The position numbers and the translations under genes were made by a program. From positions 1 through 17,606 of the forward strand of contig JAEDMR010000016.1 of the NCBI GenBank assembly GCA_016302925.1: a stretch of 17,606 bases of DNA, in the 5' to 3' direction. The DNA comes from Bacillota bacterium. Its GTDB lineage: Bacteria; Bacillota; Clostridia; Peptostreptococcales; Anaerovoracaceae. The first letter of the stretch is position 1, and the number at the start of each line of letters is the position of its first letter. Shown here in pieces: positions 1 to 6,622 of this stretch. Under the pieces are notes generated by a model. It was not told the origin of the DNA. It saw only the letters and a program-made list of their open reading frames with translations, and made no database searches.

Positions 1-1
1 C

Positions 2-1006
2 GACCGGTTTCGGGAGGAATATGAGTTTTTAAGCAATTTCTATCCGGCAAAGCTGTTCTTTGACGGGATCATCTATGATAATTCCGAGTCCGCTTATCAG
101 GCACAGAAGCTGGCAGATCCAGATGCCAGAAAGCAGTTTGCGCACCTGTATGCAGACGAAGCCAAGCGGATGGGGCGTAAGGTGGAAGTCCGTGAAGACT
201 GGGATCGGGTAAAGCTGAAGCTGATGCGGGAAATTGTGGAGGCCAAGTTTACCCAGAATCCCCGGCTGGCAAGGCGCCTGGCGAAAACCGGAAGCCTGCC
301 GCTGATAGAGGGAAACCGCTGGGGAGATACTTACTGGGGTGTTGACCTGCGTACCCGGGAAGGGGAGAACCATTTGGGTCAGATTCTGATGGAACTGCGG
401 GAAAGATTTCAAAAGGAGGAAATTCCAGAGGGCCGGGAATACCAGCTGGATCGCTGGTTCGGTCCGGTGGATGGAATCACCGTGACGGATGCGGACATAA
501 CCCAGCTGGATGTGCAGTGTATCGTCAACGCTGCCAACAAGACACTTTCAGGCGGCAGCGGTGTGTATGGCGCAATTCATCGGGAAGCCGGACCGGAACT
601 TCTGGAAGAATGCCGCACTCTGGGCGGCTGCGAGACTGGCGAGGTCAGGCTCACCGGCGGCTACCGGCTGAAAGCATCTTATATAATCCACACCGCTTGC
701 CCCGTGTATACCCGGGATGATGAAAGTCTTCTGGCAGTATGCTACCGGAGCTGTCTTAATATGGCAAGAGCACACCGGATTCACAGCATCGCTTTCCCTG
801 CTCTGTCCACCGGAAGGTCTTGCTTTCCCAAGGATAAAGCAACCCACACAGCGGTGAATACCGTTCGTGGATGGCTTAAGGAAAATGCCGATTACAAAAT
901 TGATGTCGTGCTGTCCTGCATGGATCACAGGATTTTCGACCTTGCCTGCAATGAACTGAGCAGTGGGAATGTCATTTCTTCTGCACCAGCACTGCCCCTG
1001 CAATGA
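2..1006 (+). CDS. NADAR-macrodomain fusion protein (5' partial)
   Basis: The frame is open from base 2 to a TGA at 1004-1006, so the true start lies left of the window; about 334 residues are visible. Fragment residues 1-136 read as a NADAR (YbiA-like) domain: FLSNFYP at 9-15, SESAYQAQK at 28-36, then a conserved LIEGNRWGDTYWG block and the GENHLGQILMELR end. NADAR enzymes are N-glycosidases acting on ADP-ribosyl groups, including ADP-ribosylated guanine in DNA. After a short linker, residues about 158-318 form a macrodomain: IVNAAN, a glycine loop GGSGVYGAIH, TGEVRLTGGYRL, IIHTACPVY and ALSTG. The usual loop Asp (GGGGVDGxIH) is Tyr here, so hydrolysis by the macro part is doubtful while ADP-ribose binding is likely. 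Presumed cytosolic role: removing or reading ADP-ribose marks. The 3' end overlaps the convergent YdcZ gene by 35 bases. An ADP-ribosyltransferase partner would have to lie upstream, out of view. Confidence 0.85.
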   Translation, partial: DRFREEYEFLSNFYPAKLFFDGIIYDNSESAYQAQKLADPDARKQFAHLYADEAKRMGRKVEVREDWDRVKLKLMREIVEAKFTQNPRLARRLAKTGSLPLIEGNRWGDTYWGVDLRTREGENHLGQILMELRERFQKEEIPEGREYQLDRWFGPVDGITVTDADITQLDVQCIVNAANKTLSGGSGVYGAIHREAGPELLEECRTLGGCETGEVRLTGGYRLKASYIIHTACPVYTRDDESLLAVCYRSCLNMARAHRIHSIAFPALSTGRSCFPKDKATHTAVNTVRGWLKENADYKIDVVLSCMDHRIFDLACNELSSGNVISSAPALPLQ

Positions 1007-1427
1007 GGCAGATCACGCCGAAGATTCTGGCTGCTCCTGGCAGATGTACGGGATTTCCCAGGAAGCCGATGGCATCTGCAATGACCGAACCTACCAGCTG
1101 ACCTGCAACCAGCATACTGAAATAGGCTGTAAAGCCTATTTTTTTGGGAATCACGATGGAACCGATGACCAGTGCGGTGCCGATCAGGCCGCCGATATAC
1201 ATCCAGGCCCTGGTCTGTCCCAGAGCGGACAGGGTGGGAATGGCATAAATTCCAAGCCAGTGGGCGGCGAAAAGCATGAGAAACAGCAGAAGTAGGCCGC
1301 CGCCGAAGCTGGCTGCCGATGCGAAGATGGGATTGGCAGTCATGGAGCGGAGACGCCCGTTGACTGCAGATTGTATGATGACGGTGACGCCGGTCAGAAA
1401 GCTGACCAAACCGAGAAGTATGCCCAT
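972..1427 (-). CDS. YdcZ/DUF606-type DMT family membrane protein, second of pair
   Basis: 151 residues, the usual size for the YdcZ (DUF606) branch of the drug/metabolite transporter superfamily, with five hydrophobic segments at about 1-20, 32-55, 73-95, 101-120 and 131-149. Family features visible: SAVNGRLR after the first segment, ANPIFAS entering the second, and PKKIGFTAYFSMLVAGQLVGS in the second half. The start at 1427 is supported by CCGGAGG about 7 bases upstream. It lies 36 bases downstream of a paralogue of identical length. Positive charges sit in loop 1 (R25, R27), loop 3 (two Lys) and the C-terminus (two Lys), which predicts an N-out orientation, opposite to its partner. The substrate is unknown. 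The stop lies inside the 3' end of the NADAR-macro gene on the other strand. Confidence 0.88.
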   Translation of the reverse strand: MGILLGLVSFLTGVTVIIQSAVNGRLRSMTANPIFASAASFGGGLLLLFLMLFAAHWLGIYAIPTLSALGQTRAWMYIGGLIGTALVIGSIVIPKKIGFTAYFSMLVAGQLVGSVIADAIGFLGNPVHLPGAARIFGVICLIAGAVLVQKK

Positions 1428-1463
1428 AGAAAACCTCCGGGAGTGTGGATTTTGCGAAGTGAA

Positions 1464-1919
1464 TTATGTGTTCTGAACGATGAATGCGCCTGCAATAAGA
1501 AGCAGAATGCCGCAAACACGGCGCACGCTGATTTCCGTGCGATGGCCGGGCGGCAGATTCAGCTGATCCACCAAGGCCGAAAACAGCAGCTGACCGGTTA
1601 CAAGCATGCTGAAAAACGCACCGAAGCCGATGGCTGCAGGAAGCAGTACGCCTGCCATGACATAGATGACGCCAAGAGGCCCGCCGGTCCACATCCACCA
1701 CTGGGTATGATGAAGCCGTCTCCGGGAAGGAAGCCTGTAGATTCCGGCTTTGCAGGTGATCAGAAGAAGGAGCAGCAATGCTGCGGTGCCCACGGCGAAA
1801 TTGACCGTGGAGGCAAACACGGGGTTGCCGGTGATCATTCGGATTTGTCCGTTGACGCCGGACTGCACGTTCATAAAGATGCCGATGGTGAATGCCACCA
1901 GCGCATAGATCAGTTTCAT
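1464..1919 (-). CDS. YdcZ/DUF606-type DMT family membrane protein, first of pair
   Basis: 151 residues beginning MKLIYALVAF; five hydrophobic segments. NVQSGVNGQIR, GNPVFASTVNF and IGFGAFFSMLVTGQLLFS match its downstream paralogue position by position. An in-frame ATG at 1991 is rejected because it lies at the -35 of a good sigma-A promoter and the added 24 residues are polar and unlike the family; the ATG at 1919 has GAGGA six bases upstream. Basic residues cluster in loop 2 (K57, R61, R64-R66) and loop 4 (three Arg), which predicts N-in topology. Together with the next gene it probably forms a two-subunit transporter of unknown substrate, by analogy with paired small DMT/SMR proteins such as EbrAB (inference). 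Confidence 0.88.
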   Translation of the reverse strand: MKLIYALVAFTIGIFMNVQSGVNGQIRMITGNPVFASTVNFAVGTAALLLLLLITCKAGIYRLPSRRRLHHTQWWMWTGGPLGVIYVMAGVLLPAAIGFGAFFSMLVTGQLLFSALVDQLNLPPGHRTEISVRRVCGILLLIAGAFIVQNT

Positions 1920-1962
1920 GTTGTATCCTCGTTTCTGAGCGAATTCTGTACGCCCTTCGTTC

Positions 1963-1991
1963 ATCTTACACCCGGAAAGGATAAGACGCAA
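1963..1991 (-). promoter_or_regulatory. Sigma-A promoter of the YdcZ pair
   Basis: On the minus strand TTGCGT (1991-1986) and TAAGAT (1968-1963) are separated by 17 bases. Transcription would begin near 1956, leaving a leader of about 37 bases before the ATG at 1919. Confidence 0.6.
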
Positions 1992-2030
1992 GGGGCATGG
2001 GTAGAAAATGTGAAAGAAACTTGTAACCTT

Positions 2031-2059
2031 TTTACGGGGGAAAGGGAGTTAATTATAGA
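2031..2059 (+). promoter_or_regulatory. Possible weak sigma-A promoter of the FN3-like gene
   Basis: TTTACG at 2031-2036 and TATAGA at 2054-2059 have 17-base spacing. Each hexamer matches the consensus at four of six positions. Position relative to the AGGAAGG ribosome binding site (2071-2077) is reasonable, but this is a weak call. Confidence 0.3.
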
Positions 2060-2086
2060 AAACCATTTTCAGGAAGGTAGAGAACG

Positions 2087-2489
2087 ATGAAAAAGAAAAT
2101 GAGAGCACTGATTTGCATACTGATTTGCTTGACAATGACAGCATCCGGCATGGGAACTGCGGCGGCTGCGGAAGTTGGAGCAAGTGGATACAGCACAGAC
2201 GGTGAAAATGTATAACGGTGCCATCCGCGTGACATGGAAAAAATCTGCAGGGTATAAAGCAGACTGTTTCCAGATATTCCGATCCACGAAGAAAACCACC
2301 GGCTACGGAAAAACGCCGATTTACACAACGAAGACGGGAAAGGCGACTTATTACACCAACAGCAAGGCCCTGAAAAAAGGAATCCGGTATTACTATAAAG
2401 TGCGCGGCATGCGGGTGATCGACGGAAAGACGTATTACACGAAGTGGTCCAACATCTGCTACCGCACGGCGACGAAGACCTTTCGATAA
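2087..2489 (+). pseudogene. Secreted FN3-like domain protein, frameshifted
   Basis: An ATG at 2087, with AGGAAGG upstream, begins a classic signal peptide: MKKKMR, a hydrophobic core, then GTAAAAE with a plausible cleavage site. That frame stops at 2213-2215. The mature domain continues one base over, up to the TAA at 2487-2489: IRVTWKK, CFQIFRSTKK, ATYYTNSKALKKGIRYYYKVR and YYTKWSN are the repeated strands of the fibronectin-III-like domain common in secreted clostridial proteins. Removing one base near 2171-2180 gives a single protein of 133 residues. The second frame alone could start at a TTG at 2175, but this has no good ribosome binding site and lacks the signal peptide. It is therefore a recently frameshifted gene, a sequencing error, or (less likely) programmed frameshifting. 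No catalytic residues are visible; a binding or adhesion role is only a guess. Confidence 0.75.
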
Positions 2490-2507
2490 AAGAAACAATC
2501 GGAAGAT

Positions 2508-2556
2508 GAAAAAGTCCGGACTCTGCCACATAATGAAGCAGAGCCCGGACCTTTTA
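2508..2556. terminator. Bidirectional intrinsic terminator
   Basis: Arms 2514-2526 and 2538-2550 pair over 13 positions with one A-C mismatch and an 11-base loop. AAAAA precedes and CTTTT follows, so the hairpin has a T-tract on either strand. It sits between the convergent ends of the FN3-like gene (+) and the peptide ABC operon (-) and probably serves both. Confidence 0.85.
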
Positions 2557-2591
2557 TATTGTATGAGGTGTGAATTTCAACTTTATTGTTT

Positions 2592-3578
2592 TTATACTTC
2601 GCCGGCGCGGTGGCAGGCAACGAATCTGCCTGGGCGCACTTCACGCAGCTCCGGTGCTTCCTGTGCACAGTGCTCTGTCGCATACGGACATCTGGTACGG
2701 AAATAACAGCCGCTTGGCGGGTTCACAGGGCTTGGAATTTCACCGGTAAGCATATCTTTCGATTCTTTCTTTCGTTCCGGATCCGGGATTGGAACTGCAT
2801 CCAGAAGGAATCTGGTATACGGATGAATCGGATCCGCATAGATTTCTCTGGTGATTCCCAGTTCGCAGACCTTACCCAGGAACATGACGCATACCCGGTC
2901 AGACAGGTAGCGAACCACCGAAAGGTCGTGGGAAATAAAGATGTAAGTCAGATTTCGTTCAGCCTGCAGGTCGCCCAGCAGGTTCAGAATCTGGGACTGA
3001 ATGGAAACATCCAGTGCAGACACCGGTTCGTCACAGACGATGAGCCGTGGATTGAGAGCCAGCGCTCTGGCGATGCTCACGCGCTGTCTCTGACCGCCGG
3101 AAAACTGATGCGGATACCGGTACATAAATTCCGGACGGATGCCGCACTTCCGCAGGAGATCTTCTACGATAGCAGTACTTTCTTCTTTTGATTTTACAAT
3201 GTGATGAGTTACCAGGGGTTCTGCAACGATATCACGGATTTTTAACCGCGGATTCAGGGAAGCGTATGGATCCTGGAATACCATCTGCATCTGCTTACGC
3301 ATATCACGCAGTTCTTCTGTTTTCAGCTGGCTGAGATCCTGACCGTCAAACAGTACGGAACCTCTGGTTGGTTCCAGCAAGCGTAAAATCAGGCGACCCA
3401 GCGTGGATTTCCCGCAGCCGGATTCTCCCACAACGCCCAGTGTTTCCCCCTCGTAAATTTGCAGATTGACATCGGTTACAGCGTGAACAATCCCCTTGCT
3501 TTTACTCCAGGTACTGGAGACGGTTTTAAATTCTTTCGTCAACTCTCTGGTTTCAACGAGGATTTTTCTATTTTCCAC
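2592..3578 (-). CDS. Oligo/dipeptide ABC transporter ATPase (DppF/OppF type)
   Basis: 328 residues. Walker A GESGCGKST at 51-59, Q-loop Gln102, signature FSGGQRQRV at 159-167, Walker B LIVCDEP at 179-185 and switch His217. The C-terminal Cys-containing segment (CYFRTRCPYATEHC ... CH) is the oligopeptide-ATPase C-terminal region. The start is a GTG at 3578 preceded by a near-perfect AAGGAGGTGAT; the first 11 bases overlap the end of the preceding ATPase gene, so the two are translationally coupled. It is the last gene of the five-gene importer operon, and its stop is followed within about 40 bases by the bidirectional terminator. With the other ATPase it should form the heterodimeric motor on the cytosolic face. 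Exact peptide specificity cannot be read from the ATPase. Confidence 0.95.
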   Translation of the reverse strand: MENRKILVETRELTKEFKTVSSTWSKSKGIVHAVTDVNLQIYEGETLGVVGESGCGKSTLGRLILRLLEPTRGSVLFDGQDLSQLKTEELRDMRKQMQMVFQDPYASLNPRLKIRDIVAEPLVTHHIVKSKEESTAIVEDLLRKCGIRPEFMYRYPHQFSGGQRQRVSIARALALNPRLIVCDEPVSALDVSIQSQILNLLGDLQAERNLTYIFISHDLSVVRYLSDRVCVMFLGKVCELGITREIYADPIHPYTRFLLDAVPIPDPERKKESKDMLTGEIPSPVNPPSGCYFRTRCPYATEHCAQEAPELREVRPGRFVACHRAGEV

Positions 3579-4563
3579 TGTTCATCACCTCCTTATTATA
3601 CAGGAAGCATCTTACTTTATGACCATCTTCGGTTTCATAAAGATCCGGTTCGTACATGGTGCAGACCTTCATGGCCTTTTCACAGCGAGGGCAGAAACGG
3701 CAGCCCTGCGGAAGATGCAGCAGATTTGGAACCAGACCCTTGATGGTATACAAGTGCTCCTTGACTTCTGTCATTTTCGGAATGGAGTTCATCAGACCGA
3801 AGGTGTATGGATGTTTCGGATCTCTGAACAGCTCGCGAACCGGTGCCTCTTCCATGATTTTTCCGGCATACATAACATATACATAATCGCAGGATTCGGC
3901 GACAACGCCCAGATTATGGGTAATCATGACGACTGCAGTACCCTGTTCTTTCTGCAGCTGTTTCATGAGATACAGAATCTGGGCTTCGATGGTTACATCC
4001 AGTGCGGTGGTCGGTTCATCAGCAATCATCAGCTGCGGATTGCAGACCATGGCCATACCGATCATGACACGCTGACGAAGTCCGCCGGAAAGCTGATGCG
4101 GGAATACATTGTATCTTTTTTCCGGTTCCGGAATACCGACTTTTCGGAAAATATCAATGGTACGCTGCTTTGCTTCTTCTTTCGATACATTTTCGTGAAT
4201 CAGGATTGCTTCAGAAACCTGCTTTCCAATGGTATACACAGGATTCAGGGATGTCATCGGCTCCTGGAAAATCATAGTGATTCGATTTCCGCGGATTTCA
4301 TCCATTTCTTTTTTCGTTTTTTCAAGAAGGTTTTCGCCATCCAGCAAAATCTCTCCTGCCACGACCCTGCCGGGATACTGGAGAAGCTGCATGGTGGACA
4401 TGGCGGTCATACTTTTACCGCAGCCGGATTCGCCAACCAGGCCAACGGCTTCGCCTTTCTTTACGGTAATATCCACACCATCCACGGCGGGAACAATACC
4501 CTTCGAGGTGAAAAACTGTGTCTTCAGCCCTCGGATCTGAAATATAGAATCATTATTGCTCAT
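3568..4563 (-). CDS. Oligo/dipeptide ABC transporter ATPase (DppD/OppD type)
   Basis: 331 residues. Walker A GESGCGKS at 44-51, Q-loop Gln100, signature LSGGLRQRV at 158-166, Walker B LMIADEP at 178-184 and switch His216. The C-terminal GCRFCPRC ... C pattern is the cysteine-rich tail typical of DppD/OppD proteins. The ATG at 4563 follows AAGGCGG at about 8 bases. Its TAG stop is overlapped by the start of the next ATPase gene. It lies directly downstream of the second permease gene. Together with its partner it powers peptide import. The order binding protein, permease, permease, ATPase, ATPase matches dppABCDF. Confidence 0.95.
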   Translation of the reverse strand: MSNNDSIFQIRGLKTQFFTSKGIVPAVDGVDITVKKGEAVGLVGESGCGKSMTAMSTMQLLQYPGRVVAGEILLDGENLLEKTKKEMDEIRGNRITMIFQEPMTSLNPVYTIGKQVSEAILIHENVSKEEAKQRTIDIFRKVGIPEPEKRYNVFPHQLSGGLRQRVMIGMAMVCNPQLMIADEPTTALDVTIEAQILYLMKQLQKEQGTAVVMITHNLGVVAESCDYVYVMYAGKIMEEAPVRELFRDPKHPYTFGLMNSIPKMTEVKEHLYTIKGLVPNLLHLPQGCRFCPRCEKAMKVCTMYEPDLYETEDGHKVRCFLYNKEVMNSGK

Positions 4564-4580
4564 AGTTTCACCGCCTTATC

Positions 4581-5570
4581 TTAGTTCTGCAGGGATGGAT
4601 CCAGTTTGTCTCTGAGGGCATCACCCAGGAAGTTGAATGCAACGACCAGAATCAGAATGACAATACCAGGTGCCAGTGTTGCAACCGGAGAGTCTGAAAG
4701 ATATTTTTTCATTTCAAATACCATCAGACCCCAGCTTGGATCAGGCGGCTGTGCGCCGATGCCCAGGAAGGACAGACTGGATTCAGTCAGGATGTTACCC
4801 GGAACATTCATAGTGAAGAGTACAACCAGTGTAGGGATGCAGTTCGGAAGAATGTGACGCATCATGATAACGCTTCTCTTCACACCGATGGAAGTAGCTG
4901 CTTCCACGTATTCCTTTTCGCGGAGAGACAATACTTCGGAACGTACCACACGAGCAGTACCTGCCCAGCCGGCCAGACTCAGCGCAATGAAGATGGTCAG
5001 CATGCCTCCGCCCAGTGTGTAAGAAACCAGCATGGCCAGCAGCAGGGACGGGAATGCCATCAGCACATCCGCGATACGCATGATAATGTTATCTACCTTG
5101 CCGCCGACAAATCCGGAAACAAGGCCCAGAACCGTACCGATTGCCATGGAAATCAGTGTTGGAATCAGGCCGACCATCAACGATACGCGGCCTCCGTAAA
5201 TCATTCTGCTCAGAACATCACGACCCAGCTGGTCTGTTCCCAGAAGATGCTGTGCAGATGGTGTACCGGCACGATTGGTCAAATCCTGTACATACGGGTC
5301 GCAAGGTGCAAACAGAGGTGCAGCGATGGTTACAATGACGAATAATGTGATGATAATGGCAGACACCAATGCAACTTTATTATGACGAAAGATGCTGAAA
5401 ATCTGTTCTTTCAGTGTTTCATTGGGTGCAATTTCCGCTTCTGCTTTTTCTTCAATCTGTGCAGGTTCTGTAGCACCTTCCGGAATCCAGTCAGTGCCTT
5501 CCATGGAAAAACCGTCTGCGATTTTATCTGCCAGAATGTCGGCAGCATGATTCATGTTTTTACGTTTCAT
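4581..5570 (-). CDS. Peptide ABC transporter permease (DppC/OppC type)
   Basis: 329 residues. A polar, acidic N-terminal extension of about 65 residues precedes the first membrane span (VALVSAIIITLFVIVTIAAPL). It is followed by the OppC-type CDPYVQDLTNR ... HLLGTDQLGRDVLSRMIYGGR block and five further spans. The cytoplasmic EAA-like loop that contacts the ATPases is EYVEAATSIGVKRSVIMMRH, and the end SWGLMVFEMKKYL ... LGDALRDKLDPSL is typical of the family. The ATG at 5570 is preceded by AGGAGGG, which directly abuts the upstream permease stop, so translation is probably coupled. It forms the transmembrane channel with the DppB-type subunit. The long charged N-terminus may lie in the cytosol; its role is unknown. 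Confidence 0.95.
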   Translation of the reverse strand: MKRKNMNHAADILADKIADGFSMEGTDWIPEGATEPAQIEEKAEAEIAPNETLKEQIFSIFRHNKVALVSAIIITLFVIVTIAAPLFAPCDPYVQDLTNRAGTPSAQHLLGTDQLGRDVLSRMIYGGRVSLMVGLIPTLISMAIGTVLGLVSGFVGGKVDNIIMRIADVLMAFPSLLLAMLVSYTLGGGMLTIFIALSLAGWAGTARVVRSEVLSLREKEYVEAATSIGVKRSVIMMRHILPNCIPTLVVLFTMNVPGNILTESSLSFLGIGAQPPDPSWGLMVFEMKKYLSDSPVATLAPGIVILILVVAFNFLGDALRDKLDPSLQN

Positions 5571-5582
5571 GTCTCATCCCTC

Positions 5583-6503
5583 CTACTGTTCGCGAATCTT
5601 AGGATCAAGGAAGGAATACAGAATATCTGCAACCAGGTTTCCTAAAATGATAATCATGGTAGAGAAAATAACGGAGCCCTGCAGAAGAGGCATATCTCTG
5701 TCATTGACGGCTGAAACCATCAGGACACCGATACCACCGATACCGAATACGGTTTCAGTCAGGACTGCACCGGACAGAAGACTGGCAAACTGCATGGCCA
5801 TCATGGTAACAACCGGTATCATGGCGTTTTTCAATCCATGGCGAATGACAACCAGAGATTCCCGCAGACCTTTCGCTCTTGCGGTTCGGATGTAATCATT
5901 GCGCATAATACCCAGCAGGCTGGAACGGGTGAGTCGGGCAATGGTACCGGAGGAAGCCCAGCCCAGTACAAATGCCGGCATAATCAAGTGTTTCCAGGTG
6001 GAGAAACCGGCAACAGGAAGCCAGCCAAGTTTATATGCGAAGACAAATTGCATTAGCATGGCAGCCCAGAAAACCGGGAGAGAAATGCCCACCAGGGAGA
6101 ATCCCATGAGACCGCGGTCCAGCAGGGTGTCTTTTCGGATTGCAGAGACAATACCAGCTGGTATTCCGATAATCCAGGCAACCAGCGCAGCGGCGATTGC
6201 CAGCTTGACCGTGTTTGGAAAAGCTTCCATAATGAGCCCGGTGATTGGTCGGTTCAGTTTATAGGAAATCCCCAGATCTCCCTGGCATGCATCCAGAATA
6301 TAGCGGCCGAAACGAACCATGACAGGATCATTCAGGCCCATCTGCTCCGTAACACGTTCGATGACTGCCGGGCTGGCCTTTTCGCCCATCATAACGGTGA
6401 TTGGGTTGCCAGGCAGCACCTGCAGCATCAGAAACACTACCAGAACTACTGCAATCATCAGCGGGATAGAAATCAAAATACGTTTGGTGATATATTTTCC
6501 CAT
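5583..6503 (-). CDS. Peptide ABC transporter permease (DppB/OppB type)
   Basis: 306 residues, normal for DppB. It begins MGKYITKRIL with the first membrane span directly after, then the conserved LPGNPITVMMGEKAS, GRYILDACQGDLGISY, and the EAA-like loop NDYIRTARAKGLRESLVVIRHGLKNA; it ends FSFLDPKIR-like (YSFLDPKIREQ). The ATG at 6503 has AAAGGA about 11 bases upstream, weaker than elsewhere in the operon. It lies 119 bases after the binding-protein gene, and that gap contains a perfect 12-bp stem-loop, so permease expression may be set below that of the binding protein. Its stop is 12 bases before the next permease start. Confidence 0.95.
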   Translation of the reverse strand: MGKYITKRILISIPLMIAVVLVVFLMLQVLPGNPITVMMGEKASPAVIERVTEQMGLNDPVMVRFGRYILDACQGDLGISYKLNRPITGLIMEAFPNTVKLAIAAALVAWIIGIPAGIVSAIRKDTLLDRGLMGFSLVGISLPVFWAAMLMQFVFAYKLGWLPVAGFSTWKHLIMPAFVLGWASSGTIARLTRSSLLGIMRNDYIRTARAKGLRESLVVIRHGLKNAMIPVVTMMAMQFASLLSGAVLTETVFGIGGIGVLMVSAVNDRDMPLLQGSVIFSTMIIILGNLVADILYSFLDPKIREQ

Positions 6504-6535
6504 TGTGTTTCTGTCCTTTCGTCAGGTTTTTTAAG

Positions 6536-6577
6536 AAAGGAAGGGATCCTCCCTTATTGCTGAGAATCCCTTCCTTT
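6536..6577 (-). promoter_or_regulatory. Intercistronic stem-loop between binding protein and permease genes
   Basis: Arms 6536-6547 and 6566-6577 pair perfectly over 12 bp (AAAGGAAGGGAT with its complement) around an 18-base loop. In the direction of the operon the 3' side is A-rich, not U-rich, so it is not a normal intrinsic terminator. Such hairpins after binding-protein genes typically stabilise the upstream mRNA or reduce read-through. Confidence 0.7.
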
Positions 6578-6622
6578 GTGATTGTAAACAGTTAAGGTTG
6601 AAATTGGTATTGTTTTTGATCT

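Noticed and set aside
3496..4584. 362-codon open frame antisense to the two ATPase genes
   Set aside because: Shadow of well-conserved ATPase coding sequence; no domain or ribosome binding site.
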